This document shows, one piece after another, positions 11,926 through 24,309 of a stretch of DNA of 64,000 nt (its first letter is position 1; each line of letters begins with the position of its first letter). This stretch comes from Eutypella sp. D-1 (lineage: Eukaryota > Ascomycota > Sordariomycetes > Xylariales > Diatrypaceae). The stretch lies in contig JAJTTP010000005.1 in assembly GCA_023313575.1 (NCBI GenBank), positions 1,736,001 through 1,800,000 on the forward strand, written 5' to 3'. Position numbers and translations under genes: made by a program. The notes under the pieces were generated by a model. The model worked only from the letters and a program-made list of their open reading frames with translations. It was not told the DNA's origin and ran no database searches.

Positions 11926-14900
11926 GTTGCTTGGGTATATGGGGTTGTTTTCGTTGGCCGACGAAAACGGATTATGGATTACAGGAAACGGGAAAAACCA
12001 AGACGAAAGGGAGAACCAGCTCCGCTGTGTCTAGTGTGGATAAGGCTTCTCTTTTGCTGTGAAGCAGGAGGAAGGGCAACCCAGGTCGCTTGCTGAGCGG
12101 CCTATATCTCTAGGGAATATCTAAAAATGAAAGGGTATAAAGAGACGAGAAAACTCAAGGGGAATGGAAAGGGAAAACCAGAATACTGAATTGGGAATGG
12201 GACTGAGGAACTGAGACGGGAAAGAGAAGACGACTCGAGGAGGAGGAAATGTCAGACTTCTTATCCTCGAGAATGGATGGCCCACGATGCTCGGCTGGCC
12301 AGACGCATCATCCAGCGCCCTATAGCCCACCCCGGCCCACGCGTTGGACTGATGATGTAGTCGCAAAATAAACCTGAAACATGGGGACCTAGAGGACGGG
12401 ATTTGCGGCTACTGCTAGAGCCAGATGCAGAAGTATTCATGCATACGTCCAGCTCTGTTGGGTCTCCCTCGTGGTCCCATCTCGCCTCATGGGGCCTTGG
12501 CCTGGGCCGAATTTGGGTTTCTGGGATCCCTTGGGCATATCGGTGTGGACCGCTGTCAAGCCCAAGATGGTACTATACATCAATCAGTACCCTCGCATGT
12601 ATACTATATGATATGGAATTACCTGAAATGGCCCGAAATAGGGTCTATCGAATTATAGAGCACAACATGGAAGGCAGGGGTCTCAAGGTCTAAGTTGGGT
12701 GGGGCTTCTGTGCGGCTATAGAAAGCCGGGGGGCGCAGTGTTCCGCGTCTATGGTGCAGTGCCCGGCACTGTAACGTCTCTCTCGGTTTCCCGCGTAGGA
12801 CATAGTATTTGGCCTTTAAACTTGTACAAATCCTACCCATCCTACCCCATCTTTTCGCTGTGAGCTCGCCTATCGTGCCGGGGTCCCATCGTCTAATGGC
12901 GGCTCTCGATGCTGAATGGACACAACCAAACTTCTCTCTCAACTCATGAAGACGTTGGAATTCACAATGCAGTAACCACTATAGTTCCATTATTCTGTCC
13001 AAGGTTGTCGTAGTTTAAACGATACGATACGTATTCCATGTACAGTACTACAAATACTTTCAATGATTTCTCGGCCTATATCTGCTACGGCATGGCGGGA
13101 ACCAGGGATAGCTGCAGGCGGCTATGACTCACTCGAAAATAGAGACAACGTCGGCTTGCATTAGCTTGAGTGTCCTCTTTTTTCCCCATTCGGGTTTGTG
13201 GGTACTCCGACCTTCTAGACGGTCTATCTTGGCTGACGATCACCAAGACATACACACATGGCGTAGCCGACGCGGTTGTTGAACATGAATTTCGTGATCG
13301 GACGCGGCAGTAAATATTGCGGCGCGCCGACCCGACAGTGCTTTGCCACAGTAAAATCATTTTCGCGCCTCCCTCGCGACTTTGGTCCCGTAATGGGAAG
13401 CGCTCCAAGGCACTCGCCACACATCACCGCGCTGCGAACGACACAACAGATACTGGGTAGCTAACGGGGTTCCCCATTATCTTCAGGTGGCTCCTCATCA
13501 CCCGCCGGCGTCAGTCTCAAGCCAGTCGCAGACCCAGTCTCGGCGGTATGTGGCTTTCCACTTTGCATCTTGCGATACACCACACTATATAACAATACTA
13601 GGTAATGATCGTTGCGCGTCAATTTGCGATTGCGCTTAAAGAGACAAGGACGGTGATCTCTGTGTGGGGATCTTGGGCATATGGTACCCTTACTTCCTAT
13701 TTTTGTGTGTATGATCTACAGCTGTGCACGGGATTTCAGGCCCCCGACTGCTTTCTTTAGCGAGCGGCTATTAAGATGAGGATAAGCCGGGGGGTCATCG
13801 GGCCCAGCCGGATTACCCCGTCGCAGATTCGCTACCTACATTTCCTAGATCAGATGAATAAAAATGGCAAAGCGCCCAAATAAGCGCGATTTCTCCGCCC
13901 GGCGGCTAGGGGCACCGAGTACGCAATCCTGTATGCTGTGCTGTACTGTACAGGCAGAGGGCACTTTTGATGAGAAGGGTCCCGAGGTAGCATTGATGGC
14001 GTTAAGTTTCCAAGCATATCCCCGACAATTCCGTAAAACAGGTGCTTCTTCTCACTTCTACGGAGAAAGCTACTCCCTCAAGCCCATCAGCATCTCAGCA
14101 CCACTGTCTCGGCTGCCACCGGGGCAATACATCATTTACTGGCTAAGCATATACAGAGTAGATTTTCAATTTACATAGCCATGATCAAAGCCACTGCAGA
14201 TATGTCTATGAGGATTGCTTGCGTCGGTCAGATCTCATCCGCGCATTTGGGGTTGTCTTGAGGGGTAAGACTCGGGTTGTACATAATGCAAAGGGCTTCT
14301 ACTGCGCCAGCACGGGAGACGCCTCTCCGCTGCGAAAAACGGAGCATCCTTTGATTCCTACGAGGATATTTACGGCGGGGTGCGGCGGCGGCTGTAGAGA
14401 TTGCCGCGGCCCCCAAGGCAACTCTGAGTCCTCGGGTGCGGATGGCCTGGTATAATTTTCAGGGCCATGTCAATGCAAGCGAAATCGGATGATTGTGGTT
14501 AGAAGAGGATCTTGTAGTTGGCTGGAAGCCTGACCTGTTCCTGCGAAGAGGTAGAGCACTCCCTACCTGGCTCACTGGTTTGTCTGCCTCCACTGAGGTC
14601 CGCGGTGTGGATACGTAATGTGTTAAGCGCGCAATTCCGCACAGCCACAATATAATGGGCGCGTAGTTAATTTTTCATTTCTCTTCCTCGGCGTCGCGGG
14701 CGTGGGGAGCGTCGCCCTTTTGGCGCCCGCGGCAGCGCGTAGTTGACGGCCTTGGCTACGCACAATCTGATTTGTCGGCAAGCACGCGCTGACAATCCCT
14801 GACGGGAGCGCGCTGTCAAGGCTGTTCACGATATATGGGCTAACCACTACGTACCTTAGCCTGGGGAACGATTTAGCCAATCGGCGCCCTTCAAGCCCAG

Positions 14901-16067
14901 ATCTCCCAACCTCCCCCACCGACAGACCGCGTCGATTTGGGACGATTGGTCGGCGATGTCTCCCGTCAGGCCCCGCCTGTACGACTAACAGACCAAGATC
15001 TGCGATCGACTGTTCATTGGGTGGTTCGAACCCCGTCGAACGAAAGAAGTCGGGGAAACATTCTTGTTTCGTTTCATGTTTCCTTCTTTTGGCCTATAAG
15101 ATCTTGAGACGTACCTAGTCGAATTAGGATATATCCTAGTAGCATGTAAAGACTCACATGGAAAGCGGCGGGGTTGGAAAAAGAGGGGATGAGTGCATAT
15201 CGATGTGACGATGATGGCAAATGGAGCCCAACATGCAGTAGAACAGCAACGCAGCAGAAGATCGGTCGTGTTTCAGGTCGGCCTCGTGAACCTGTCTTCC
15301 GGGTCTCTCATAGTTACTGGGGAAAGACCGGAAAGTTTAAGAACGCCTGCTTCCCACGATGGCAAAATATTGAAAACCCGCAATTGTGCATATGGTGAAC
15401 TGGGGAGCTACACCTGCCGGGAAGGATGACTCACTGCTAGTGGAAGTAAGAGTCATTCTTGCGTATGCATGCGATGCCAGGATGCAAAGCCATACTTTTG
15501 GTATGCGATGGATAGATCGATCTGCCATGAGGCTAGATGTATGGTGGAACTGGTCTGCTCGCTTGTTTCGATTATTCGGCGATGTGGAGGTGGCAGAGGA
15601 TTTGAATGTCATATTATGCTACCTACATCTGCTGTCTAGGGGAGTCAGGACACGAGGGCCACGATCCCATGTAACGACCCGACCTTCTAGGTAGGTACAT
15701 TAACATCTCGAACAAAATTTTCCTAGACCGGCACTTGCCAGCTCACTTACACGATGTGGCGGTCAGGAACCGGGCAGCCATTCGTCTCATTCAAGCTGTT
15801 AAAAAACAGGCTAGAGTTACGCAAGGCTTGTACGAGTTAGAAAGGAATATGCCCTCCCAGAAAGGGAAAGTGAATGTGAACACAGTATACCACCGCCTAC
15901 TCCGTAGCATTGTGCAGATACCTAGTACTTTTAACCTTGTTCACAACGGATAGGAAAGTAAAAATTAGTAAACCAAAAAGTCAAATTTGACCGCAGAGAA
16001 AAATTACATATGTTAGAAAGGGGAAGAAAAAAAGAGGAGATCATGATAAACATCATCATCTTTTACC
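11926..16067. other. Gene-poor stretch, left part
   Basis: About 4.1 kb with only short open frames on both strands, none longer than about 110 codons and none resembling a known family. It contains the promoter of the unknown-function gene to its left. No transposase, reverse transcriptase or long terminal repeat is recognisable. Confidence 0.5.
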
Positions 16068-16139
16068 AGTGACGAGCCGGAATTGAACCGGCGACCTTCG
16101 GAACTGCAGTCCGCTGCTCTACCCCTGAGCTACCGTCAC
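16068..16139 (-). tRNA. tRNA-Cys (anticodon GCA), no intron
   Basis: Read on the minus strand the 72 bases fold as a tRNA: acceptor GTGACGG pairing with TCGTCAC (one G-U), D arm GCTC/GAGC with loop AGGGGTA, anticodon loop CTGCAGT giving anticodon GCA, variable loop AGGTC, and T arm GCCGG/CCGGC with loop TTCAATT. The discriminator base is U73, the base expected for cysteine. Internal A box (TAGCTCAGGGGTAG) and B box (GGTTCAATTCC) are present, and a T run at 16033-16027 on the transcribed strand downstream fits RNA polymerase III termination. Odd point: the first pair of the anticodon stem is a G-A mismatch. Confidence 0.95.
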
Positions 16140-18522
16140 TCAACTGCTTGAGCTCAGGTGTGAGTTGAACTTTAATTGATTTAATTTTACTTATCAATTA
16201 AGTTAACTGCGCCTATACAGGTTAGCGTTACTCGGAAGGTCGGGGATACAACTTACGGAGTACTGTAGCGCATTTTGCAATATCGACCAATTAGATGAGA
16301 CGTTCCGCTCTCCGTTTTTCCTATGTAGACTGGCGGCTACAATCTTAGCATTCAAATCTAGTTTTACAACGTACTTCACAAGATCCGTATAACTATTCGT
16401 TTGAACGACCACCATTCCCCCCCCCCCCAAAAAAAAAATCAAAAGGCCGAACAGGCAAGCAACGGTTCTTAGTGTAGGCACCCTTCATTTCGGGGTAGAC
16501 AAGTATATTTACGCAAAGCCCCGTCTACCTAGGAGCTGTTGGTTACGCCAATGATACGGCACAGACCTACCTATCAGATGGCCTGGCCTCTAACTACATA
16601 GTAGATATACACAACGGTTACGAGATAGAAGCACAATCACAAGGAGATCTATGCAAGGCTACCGACTTGATTTGAGAGACGATGACTTGGGCCGTATTCC
16701 GGTATTTGAAACTCAACGAAAGTCCCCTGCTAATCGGTTGGGCTGGGGTCGGTCGGGTCGAAACGAGTGAGGCCTATCACAGCCACAATTCGCATTTGTT
16801 TGCCTGAGCGATGTCTACGTCACGTCCTTGACATACGCGCGTAAAGACGAGCTTCGAGTCTTCAGTCGCCGATGGTTTCCGGTGGGTTGCCTCACGAGGT
16901 ATATTGTCTTCCTCTGTTCCTAAAGCCCTAAAGGCGGGGCAGGGGGGGAGGGTGGTTTGTCGTTATTGCTGAATCATCCGGCCCGTTTCTCGCTCTCCTC
17001 TCTATATCCCGATTTACCCATCATGCATTATTTTCTGGAAAGCGTACCCAGATGGCGTGGTGCAATAAGACCTTTCTAATGTCATGTAACGTTTCCGATT
17101 GCGGCCCGTGGCGTGGCCTAGTCGAACTTGTTGAACTGGCCGGCTTCGCGAAGAACAGGCCCGGCCCGATTGCTTGTCACCGTTTCATCAGCCATCTTCG
17201 CCTCGTGTTTCTGGGATTCGTGACAATAATCCATCTCATGATGTCAACAGATAGCGGCGCAGGTAAGGTCAGGTCCGGTTATGGGGTGGATATGGTCGGT
17301 CATGCTTCTGAGACGAGCATACGGCCGGCCGACCGAGGGTGTTACATCTTGTCTCTCGTGACTAGAACTTCCACGCAGCATAAGGCGACGCATCTCTGAG
17401 GCCAAGCGCAGAACACATGGAAGGCATCAGTGACGTGAAACTGAGCCTAGCCAGCTAGGAAGGTGGCCTCCATCCCGAGGTTTGCCTATGGCCCCCGGAC
17501 GAAGCTCTGTGTTCAAACTGTTTCATAGAGGTACAGCATGGTCCTCATTCTCTTCATCTTCAGAAGTGTACACCCACACTGGAGGATTGAAAGCGAGAAT
17601 ATAAACAAGTGGTGGACTCGTTGGCCGTGGTACCCGGGCCACACACCTTGGCTGCTGTAACGTCACGGTGTCGTGAAGTGACGGCATCGTATATTGGGTA
17701 CACTTGTTTATTTGTTGACCTTCGCGTATTGTGTTGATAATCGTAATAGGTATCAATCAGTGAGTGTACGTGTATATGAAATGGTGGCCGGATATCGGGA
17801 TAACAGGGTATCAGGGTATTTGGCTGCTGGCCTGAGTAAGCACCGCAGCATGTCGTAGCTCTCCAACTCCGCGGAGAATGGCTTGGACGCCCGTACACCG
17901 AAACACCGAGACTCGTGATGGAGTGATAGTTTACTGGCTGAATCTAGAATTCTCTATGCAGTCATGACACCCGTGCTACATACATAGAAGTAAAGGGGCA
18001 TAGAATATGTCTCCCTCGCGCATTCGGGACATTGAGCATTGCCGAGCCACCAGAAAGGGCGGCGAATAACGGCAAATAATGAATCGCGACCGGACCAGGA
18101 CCAGTCCCGACATCGCCGCCGCCAGCGGGAATAATATGCAGCCATCGTTGATAGGATACTGCATCATAGCTAAAGACACAGTGTGGTGACTCTGACATTT
18201 GGCCAGGCATTACCCGTGCTTGTTGGAAGGGTGCTGAGGTAGGAGAGCCTGCCTCGTCATGTTCAGCTGCATATCCAGGACGTAAAATAAATCAAGGATA
18301 AGCCCTTGCGACATAGCCTAACATGATATGGATGTGCCGAGTAATGCTTTGTCATAATCACTGTGGTTTACAGTATAAGCCATCGGTAGGTAGCCAGAGA
18401 GACGTCGGCGCTATGTCCAGTTGTATATATAGGAAAGGCGGCAGCGCCTTGTGATGGAAACAGTGATAGACACTGGAACCACATCACAACACATTCCACA
18501 TATCCAACAATAAAAAGCAGAC
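16140..18522. other. Gene-poor stretch, right part
   Basis: About 2.4 kb between the tRNA and the nitroreductase gene. It holds a striking C12-A10 homopolymer junction at 16417-16438 and the nitroreductase promoter. Short open frames look random. No mobile-element signature seen. Confidence 0.5.
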
Positions 18523-19230
18523 ATGCAGCTCGAAGAAGCCGTCATGACCAGGCACTCCTCGCGGGACTTCCTGCCGACGGAGGTCCCACAGGCGGTGCTC
18601 GACCGCGTGCTCGAGCTCGCGCGGCACTCGCCCTCGAATTCCAACACGCAGGTCTGGCGCCTCTTCGTCGTCCGGGGCCTCGCACTCGAGCGTCTGCGAA
18701 CGAAGCTCTACGAAACCGCCACAGCCGTGTCCCCTCTATCGGCATCGCAATCGGCGACCTTGTCTTCGCTGCCAGGAGAGCCCGACCATCCAGCTACGGT
18801 GCTGCCTCCATCGCTGCAGCACTACCGGACGGAGCTGGGGGCGCAGATCTACGGGGCGCCGGGGCTGGGGCTCGCGCGGGAGGACATGGCGGGACGGCGG
18901 GAAGCGGTGCTGCGGAACTTCTCCTTCTTCGGGGCGCCGGTGGCGCTGGTGGTGTGCATGAGCGCCGAGCTGCGGGGGCAGGCCGCGCTCTGCGTCGGCC
19001 TGTACCTGCAAACGCTGCTGCTGGCGCTCACGGAGGCCGGCGTTGGAAGCTGTGTCCAGATCGCCGTTGCGGGCTACCCCGACGTCCTGCGCGCCGAGCT
19101 CGATATCCCCGACCACCTCGATATTCTCTGCGGAATCTCCGTCGGCTACGAGAACCCGGATGCAAGGATTAACCGGTGCCGGAGCGACAGGGAACCCGTG
19201 GGCAAGACTACCATCTGGGCTGATGAGTGA
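18523..19230 (+). CDS. Nitroreductase-family flavoprotein
   Basis: Single exon of 235 residues, start at the ATG following a short A-rich leader. Typical FMN-binding nitroreductase fold: the N-terminal motif TRHSSRDFLP contains the conserved R-S-R/F phosphate-binding element, followed by ARHSPSNSNTQVWRLFVV (FMN isoalloxazine-side motif), and a C-terminal glycine-containing LTEAGVGSCVQIAVAGYP segment with the conserved closing motif ISVGYENP. The family reduces nitroaromatics, quinones or enones with NAD(P)H. The natural substrate cannot be told from sequence. No signal peptide, so probably cytosolic. Length is typical of single-domain members. Confidence 0.92.
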   Translation: MQLEEAVMTRHSSRDFLPTEVPQAVLDRVLELARHSPSNSNTQVWRLFVVRGLALERLRTKLYETATAVSPLSASQSATLSSLPGEPDHPATVLPPSLQHYRTELGAQIYGAPGLGLAREDMAGRREAVLRNFSFFGAPVALVVCMSAELRGQAALCVGLYLQTLLLALTEAGVGSCVQIAVAGYPDVLRAELDIPDHLDILCGISVGYENPDARINRCRSDREPVGKTTIWADE

Positions 19231-20536
19231 TAGGAGTTTGTGGGTCAGGGGTGGGAAGGGAGAGAAGAGGAACCACGTGGAATTATCACCGAAAGCATGT
19301 CTCTGCTCATACATCTAGAAGATCCAATCTCTAGTTAATGGGAGATTCATCTCTCGTACATCGCTTGCTATGTTATTCGCATCTGCTGAGAGAACTGGCC
19401 TCGTGCATGCTTCTTCAGTGTAGGAACGGGAAACGTTCAGGAAATAAAAAGATAATGATTTCCCTTCCCTTTTAGTATTTTCCTTTTTATTTCATTTCTT
19501 TAAGAAAAGAAAAAAAGACAAACAAAAAACCCTGAAAAAGACTGTGTGCAGTGGTGGTCGAACGTGGAGTCTGCAGGAAAAAAAAAGAATCGAGCCCAAC
19601 CTCGCCCTACTATGGCGAGTTTCACACTTCAGTAACAAATGCTACCTACGCATGCTCCATCCACCAAGCTTCAGGGTCCTCAGTCGGACTCGATGGAAAA
19701 TTGCGCTGTAATTATGATTTAAGTAGTGCAGTACGTTATTACCTACTCCTTTTCGCGGTTACCCGGGTAAATCTTGGGAGCAAACAAGCTCGCACCTCCC
19801 CCCCCCATCCATAGCTACCTACCTAAAGTCTCACAGCTCTTTTTGGCAGCACATTATGTACCTACCTAAGTACATATATGCAGTGTAGGTATGTAAACCT
19901 TGGAAAGAGCAAACCTCCTTTTAGTCTCCTGCAACCGACTTGATACGAAGAAAATATGCAGTGAGGAAAAGAGAGAAGGAAACATGACCTAGACGTTGTC
20001 TTAGATAGGGGTGTTTCCCAGCTATTTTTTGTCTCGGACTACATTGGCGCGACGGCGCTCAGATAATTCAACATGTGATAATGATAATATGCGAAAGGTT
20101 CAAAAGCCAAGAAAGGGTCGGTGAGACACTGGGAGACAATTGAAAGCAGAAAGCTTCGTTCATCTACACATTCCCGCCGGTGTTACTACATAGTGTACTC
20201 TGGACAACCCCATGGTTAGGCGCCCCTGAAAGCGGAAGATGTCTCAAGACGGATGCGATCGGAACTTATTTTTTTTTCTCAATAGCATTGTTCAATAGCT
20301 GAATCCCAAGAGCTAGGATATATGATAAGAGGGGAGACACATAGCTATTCCTTATCTCCCCTTTATTCTTGCTCTCCTGGGCCTTCCTATAATCGATCCT
20401 CTGAGCTCAGTGCCTATCTACCTCGTGATCTCATCTAAACACCCCTCCGTATTACTCAAACCAGTCGAGCTTAAGCACATCACACACAATTTCTGGATAA
20501 AACAAAGAAGAAGAAACAGAAATCGGGCCTATCATC
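19231..20536. other. Intergenic spacer
   Basis: About 1.3 kb with no supported gene. It contains A-rich and T-rich homopolymer stretches (19440-19580), TAGGTA-type motifs near 19812-19890, and the promoter and leader of the acidic protein gene downstream. Confidence 0.6.
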
Positions 20537-21496
20537 ATGCCGATGATGCAAGGGACAAAGCGCAAGCTCCACGAGGTATCGGAGCCCGACCCCCCGTCAC
20601 CGGACGCGCACGAGATGTCAGGGCCCGAGTACGTGGAGTTCATACGTACGACGCCGTTCTACAAGTTTCTCGCCTCGATGTTCGAGGGCAGCGAGCTCGA
20701 CACGACCTCCAACATCATCGCCTACTACGAGTACTTCCAATCCAAGGGGGATCCTTTTGATGCCCTGAGTCAGGCGATAGACGAAACCACTCGCAAGATA
20801 GTGGATGCTGCTGGTGCTGATCCCGAAGGCGAGGACGACGATGAAGGACTAGATGGACATGAAGTCATATATATAGATGAAGATGAGGATGAAGACTACT
20901 CTAGTACCGACCCGGGGTACCTGCCAATTCCGCTGCCCCCGCCATCCCGGAAGCGGAAGCGCACGCACGCCGACACTGAAAGCTCCGGTGAAGAAGATGG
21001 CGAGGAAGAGGAGGAGGAGGAGGAGGAGGAGGAGGAGGAGGAGGAGGAGGAGGAGGAGGAGGAGGAGGAGGAGGAGGAGAACGAAAAGACGTACGGGGGC
21101 TACCGAGTCAGCGCGCTATACGACGGGGAGGCGGTAGACGGGACGGCGCCGGCGCCGCGCCTCTTCAAGTGGCGGGTATACCTGTACGTGGCGCGGGTGC
21201 TGAACCTGATGGTGCGGCTGCGCGAGCTGGACATCGACCCGTTCGACCTGGATGCGGTGCGCGCCCGCGTCCCCGTCAGCGACCTCTGGCTCCTGCGGCG
21301 CCACCGCCCCGACGGCGGCCGCGAGGAGACGCAGCACGACGCCGACGCCATGGTCGACGCCCTCACCGCGCTCCCTGAGCCTGAGCTCCTCGCCCTCTTC
21401 GAGCAAGCCGAGAACTACCGCGCCAGCCTCGACGAGGCCGGCATCTTCATCCGCGGCTTAGTCTTCGATCAGGAACCGGGAGAGCTGTACTACTAA
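20537..21496 (+). CDS. Acidic protein of unknown function with a long poly-glutamate run
   Basis: Single exon of 319 residues. I do not recognise a family. The N-terminal part has a basic KRK patch and a predicted helical segment around SGPEYVEFIRTTPFYKFL. The middle is strongly acidic, with two basic motifs (SRKRKRTH is a likely nuclear localisation signal) followed by a run of more than twenty glutamates. The C-terminal ~110 residues are richer in hydrophobic and arginine residues and look folded (RLFKWRVYLYVARVLNLMVR, PELLALFEQAENYRASLDEA). A nuclear acidic protein is the simplest inference. The start may be the first or the second of two closely spaced ATGs (20537, 20543), which changes only two residues. 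Confidence 0.75.
   Translation: MPMMQGTKRKLHEVSEPDPPSPDAHEMSGPEYVEFIRTTPFYKFLASMFEGSELDTTSNIIAYYEYFQSKGDPFDALSQAIDETTRKIVDAAGADPEGEDDDEGLDGHEVIYIDEDEDEDYSSTDPGYLPIPLPPPSRKRKRTHADTESSGEEDGEEEEEEEEEEEEEEEEEEEEEEEEEENEKTYGGYRVSALYDGEAVDGTAPAPRLFKWRVYLYVARVLNLMVRLRELDIDPFDLDAVRARVPVSDLWLLRRHRPDGGREETQHDADAMVDALTALPEPELLALFEQAENYRASLDEAGIFIRGLVFDQEPGELYY
21007..21079. repeat. (GAG)n trinucleotide repeat, coding
   Basis: Near-perfect GAG tract of about 73 bases inside the acidic-protein gene, encoding the poly-glutamate run. Length is likely to vary between strains. Confidence 0.95.
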
Positions 21497-22923
21497 GTCT
21501 AGCACCTCCTCTATTGGTGCTCCTATTATATTTTTTTTTCCTGCGGGAGGCTTTTATTCTTTCGTTTTTTTTTGGGGGAGGGGGGGTGGAGTGCTTGTCG
21601 AGGGCCACATAAGGAAAAGGTTTCTTGTTCTCTTTTTGGGTGTATCTCATTACATTCTCATAAAAAAAATGAAAGGCTGCGTATACTAGTTTCGTTTACT
21701 GGGTTTATATAATAACGGATATTACTTTGACTTCGGATAGGTATGAAAATCGTGGAATGGCATGGCGTGGTATCTATCTTGCCCTGCTTGCGGTTGCATG
21801 GACTTGGGGTGTATGTAAGCCCTGAACTAGTGATCTGTGACTGGCTGCTGCTGCTGCTTTGGCAAAGTTAGCGAGGTCATCCGGGGACGAAGAAGAACCG
21901 GCACCGGTGCTGCGGACTTTCCTAAGTCAACTATGTCGTTGCTTGCCTATCTCGCTGTAACCCTGCGTTGCCTTGCGGTGTGTGAATCAGTAAATAGAGC
22001 CAAGGGTGCCCGATAACCCCTTATTGAATGTGGGCGGACGGGTTTGAAAAAGCAAAGACGGACGACGATACCAGGAAAATCAAGCCCGATTTCGATACGT
22101 ATATTTCGCAATGGGAATTCTCGTCGCGCTAAACATGCATCATCTGGTCTCGTATGTTGAGGTAGTTCTCGTTGTTTTCATTTCATTTCTTTTTCTTGGT
22201 ACAAGAGGCAGGGCAGGCAGCCAAGGGGTGAACCGGCCGTTTGCGAAGAAAGACCCCGCCGCCCCCTCCTCTCTCTCCTTTTCGTGCCCCCAGTCATCAT
22301 GCCACGTAACACATACATATATGCCAACACCAAGTTTTGTCTGTTTTTTTATATCATACACGGGTGGGTGAGGGGGAGCAGAGAAAGTAAAATGTTCATG
22401 GTATAAGGGCGGGAGGGGGGCTTTGCCGTTGCTTGCAAGGCGGGTGGGTAAGTATGAAACAAAAAAAAGAACATGAAACGAACCCCATTGCCCACCCGAT
22501 AAAACGCCTGGTTTAAGTTGCTGGGGGGCTAAACCAAAAGTGCCCCGAGAGTGGTGTTGTGTTGACAAGACTGGTCCCACGTAGCCACGCGGTAAACCCA
22601 GTCCCCAGATATGCCCCCCCCCCCCTCCCTCCGCCCGTTCTCCATCCGGACTCCCTCCCATGGCCGCCGCCGCGCCCCCTCCCCCACCCTGGGATCGTCT
22701 TGATATGTCTATCGTTTTTATAGTACAAGAAGGTATTAGAAACACGTGAGTATATGGTTGGTTGATGAGTTCATATGTCAGCGGACAAGTGGTAAATGGC
22801 GGGACGGGCATGGTGTGTGAGGTTCGGCGCGATGGTAGAAATTTCTTTTTTCGTTCGGGGCTGTTTGGATTATTTCCTCCCTACTTTCATTTGACATAAC
22901 TGGCCCGCATCTACGGATTCCTC
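21497..22923. other. Convergent intergenic region
   Basis: About 1.4 kb between the 3' ends of the acidic-protein gene and TIM44. Contains T- and G-rich homopolymers just after the first gene and a C12 tract at 22614-22625. An open frame of about 220 codons on the minus strand (22140-22811) is low-complexity, glycine-rich and without family resemblance; I regard it as spurious. Confidence 0.55.
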
Positions 22924-24278
22924 TTAGATGTAGTCCCGGCCACTCTTCTGCATCTCAATGAGTCGCCAGCCCCGGGTCTCGGGGTTGTTGACGTCCTCGG
23001 GGGTGCGGGTGATGCCGATGGCGTAGGTGACGAGCTGGACCTTGTCCTCCATGCCGGCAGCGAGCTCGTTGGTCTTCGCGTTGCGGTACACGTGGACCTC
23101 CTGGGTGCGGCAGGTGATGATGAAGACGGGAATCTCGCCGGGGTCCAGCATGCGGGCCTTGAGGATGTCCACGTGCCGGATGTCGAGGATGCGACCGTCC
23201 GACTTGAGGCCCGCCTGCAGGTACTGCTTGGTCAGGGCCTCGTAGACCGAGTATTGCGCCGCCGACAGCCAGAGCCGGAGCGTCTCGGTGTCGCCCTTGA
23301 CGTAGGCATCCAGAACCTCGGGCAGGATATACTCGCGCAGCTCCTGCAGGAAGGGCTCGAGCTGGAAGTTCGGGTCCATGGCGCGGAAGCGCTTGATCAC
23401 CATGGCGGTCTCATTCTCGGCGAAGAAGCCGGCGACGCGATCCGTGATGCTCCGCGCCGTGCTGATCAGGGGGTTTTCCGACTCGTTGTAGACGTTCTTC
23501 ATGTTAAATATTCCCTGGATGAACTTGTTATCGTCCCGGAAATCCCGCCAGGCCTCCTTCCAAGCGGCGTCCTTGTGGACCGTGATGTTGGTTCCCGCGC
23601 TAATGGAATGGAATGGTTAGCAACTCATCGATTTGCATGCCGCACAAAGCAGAGAGAGAAGGGTGATGAAAGGGTTGACGGGCGATGAGAACATACTTCG
23701 GATCTTCGACCATATCCTCGGCCTTGCCATGAATCTTGGCGGCCTGTTTCTCGCGGAGCTCGCGGGCCTTCCTCCGCTCCTCCTTCTCGACCCAGCCGCC
23801 GTACCTGGAGCTGCTGCCGTCGTCGATGACGTTCTTGACGTTCTTGTAGACCTCGGTCTCGCGGATGGGCTTGGTAGCCTTGTCGAGGGCGTCGCCGGTG
23901 ATGGTGGCGCCCTTGCGCACGCCCTTCATGACGGGGGTGTCCCAGGTAAAGGCGGCGCCCTTGGCAATGGCGCCGGCGGAGGTCTTGAGGACCTTGCCGG
24001 CAGTGGAGGAGACGGCGCCGGTGGTGCTCTCGTAGGCGTGGCGTGCGCGGCGAACGGACTCACTCTCGGTGAACTGGTGGGCGGAGTCGGCCAGCTGCTT
24101 CGTGGACTCGTTCCATTCCTTTGATGCCTTGAACTCGGACGACATGGTCTCCATGAAGACCTGCCATGGCGTCTTATCGCCGTGGGGTGGAGGTGGGGGG
24201 AGATCCTCCTTTTTCTCCTTGTTCTCGCCGCCTTCGTCTGACTTCTCTGACTTCTCATCTTCCTCTCCCTCCTTTTCT

Positions 24279-24309
<31 letters not shown>

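Noticed and set aside
12882..12899. A sequence resembling the 5' half of a glutamine tRNA (GGTCCCATCGTCTAATGG)
   Set aside because: The D stem does not close and there is no anticodon or T arm after it.
15022..15034. GGTTCGAACCCC, similar to a tRNA B box
   Set aside because: No matching acceptor, D or anticodon arm can be folded around it.
17797..17810. Fourteen bases matching part of the I-SceI homing endonuclease site
   Set aside because: The match is partial, with no intron, intein or endonuclease gene nearby; chance is sufficient.
22140..22811. A 223-codon open frame on the minus strand
   Set aside because: Low-complexity, glycine- and threonine-rich composition in a homopolymer-rich intergenic region; no domain.
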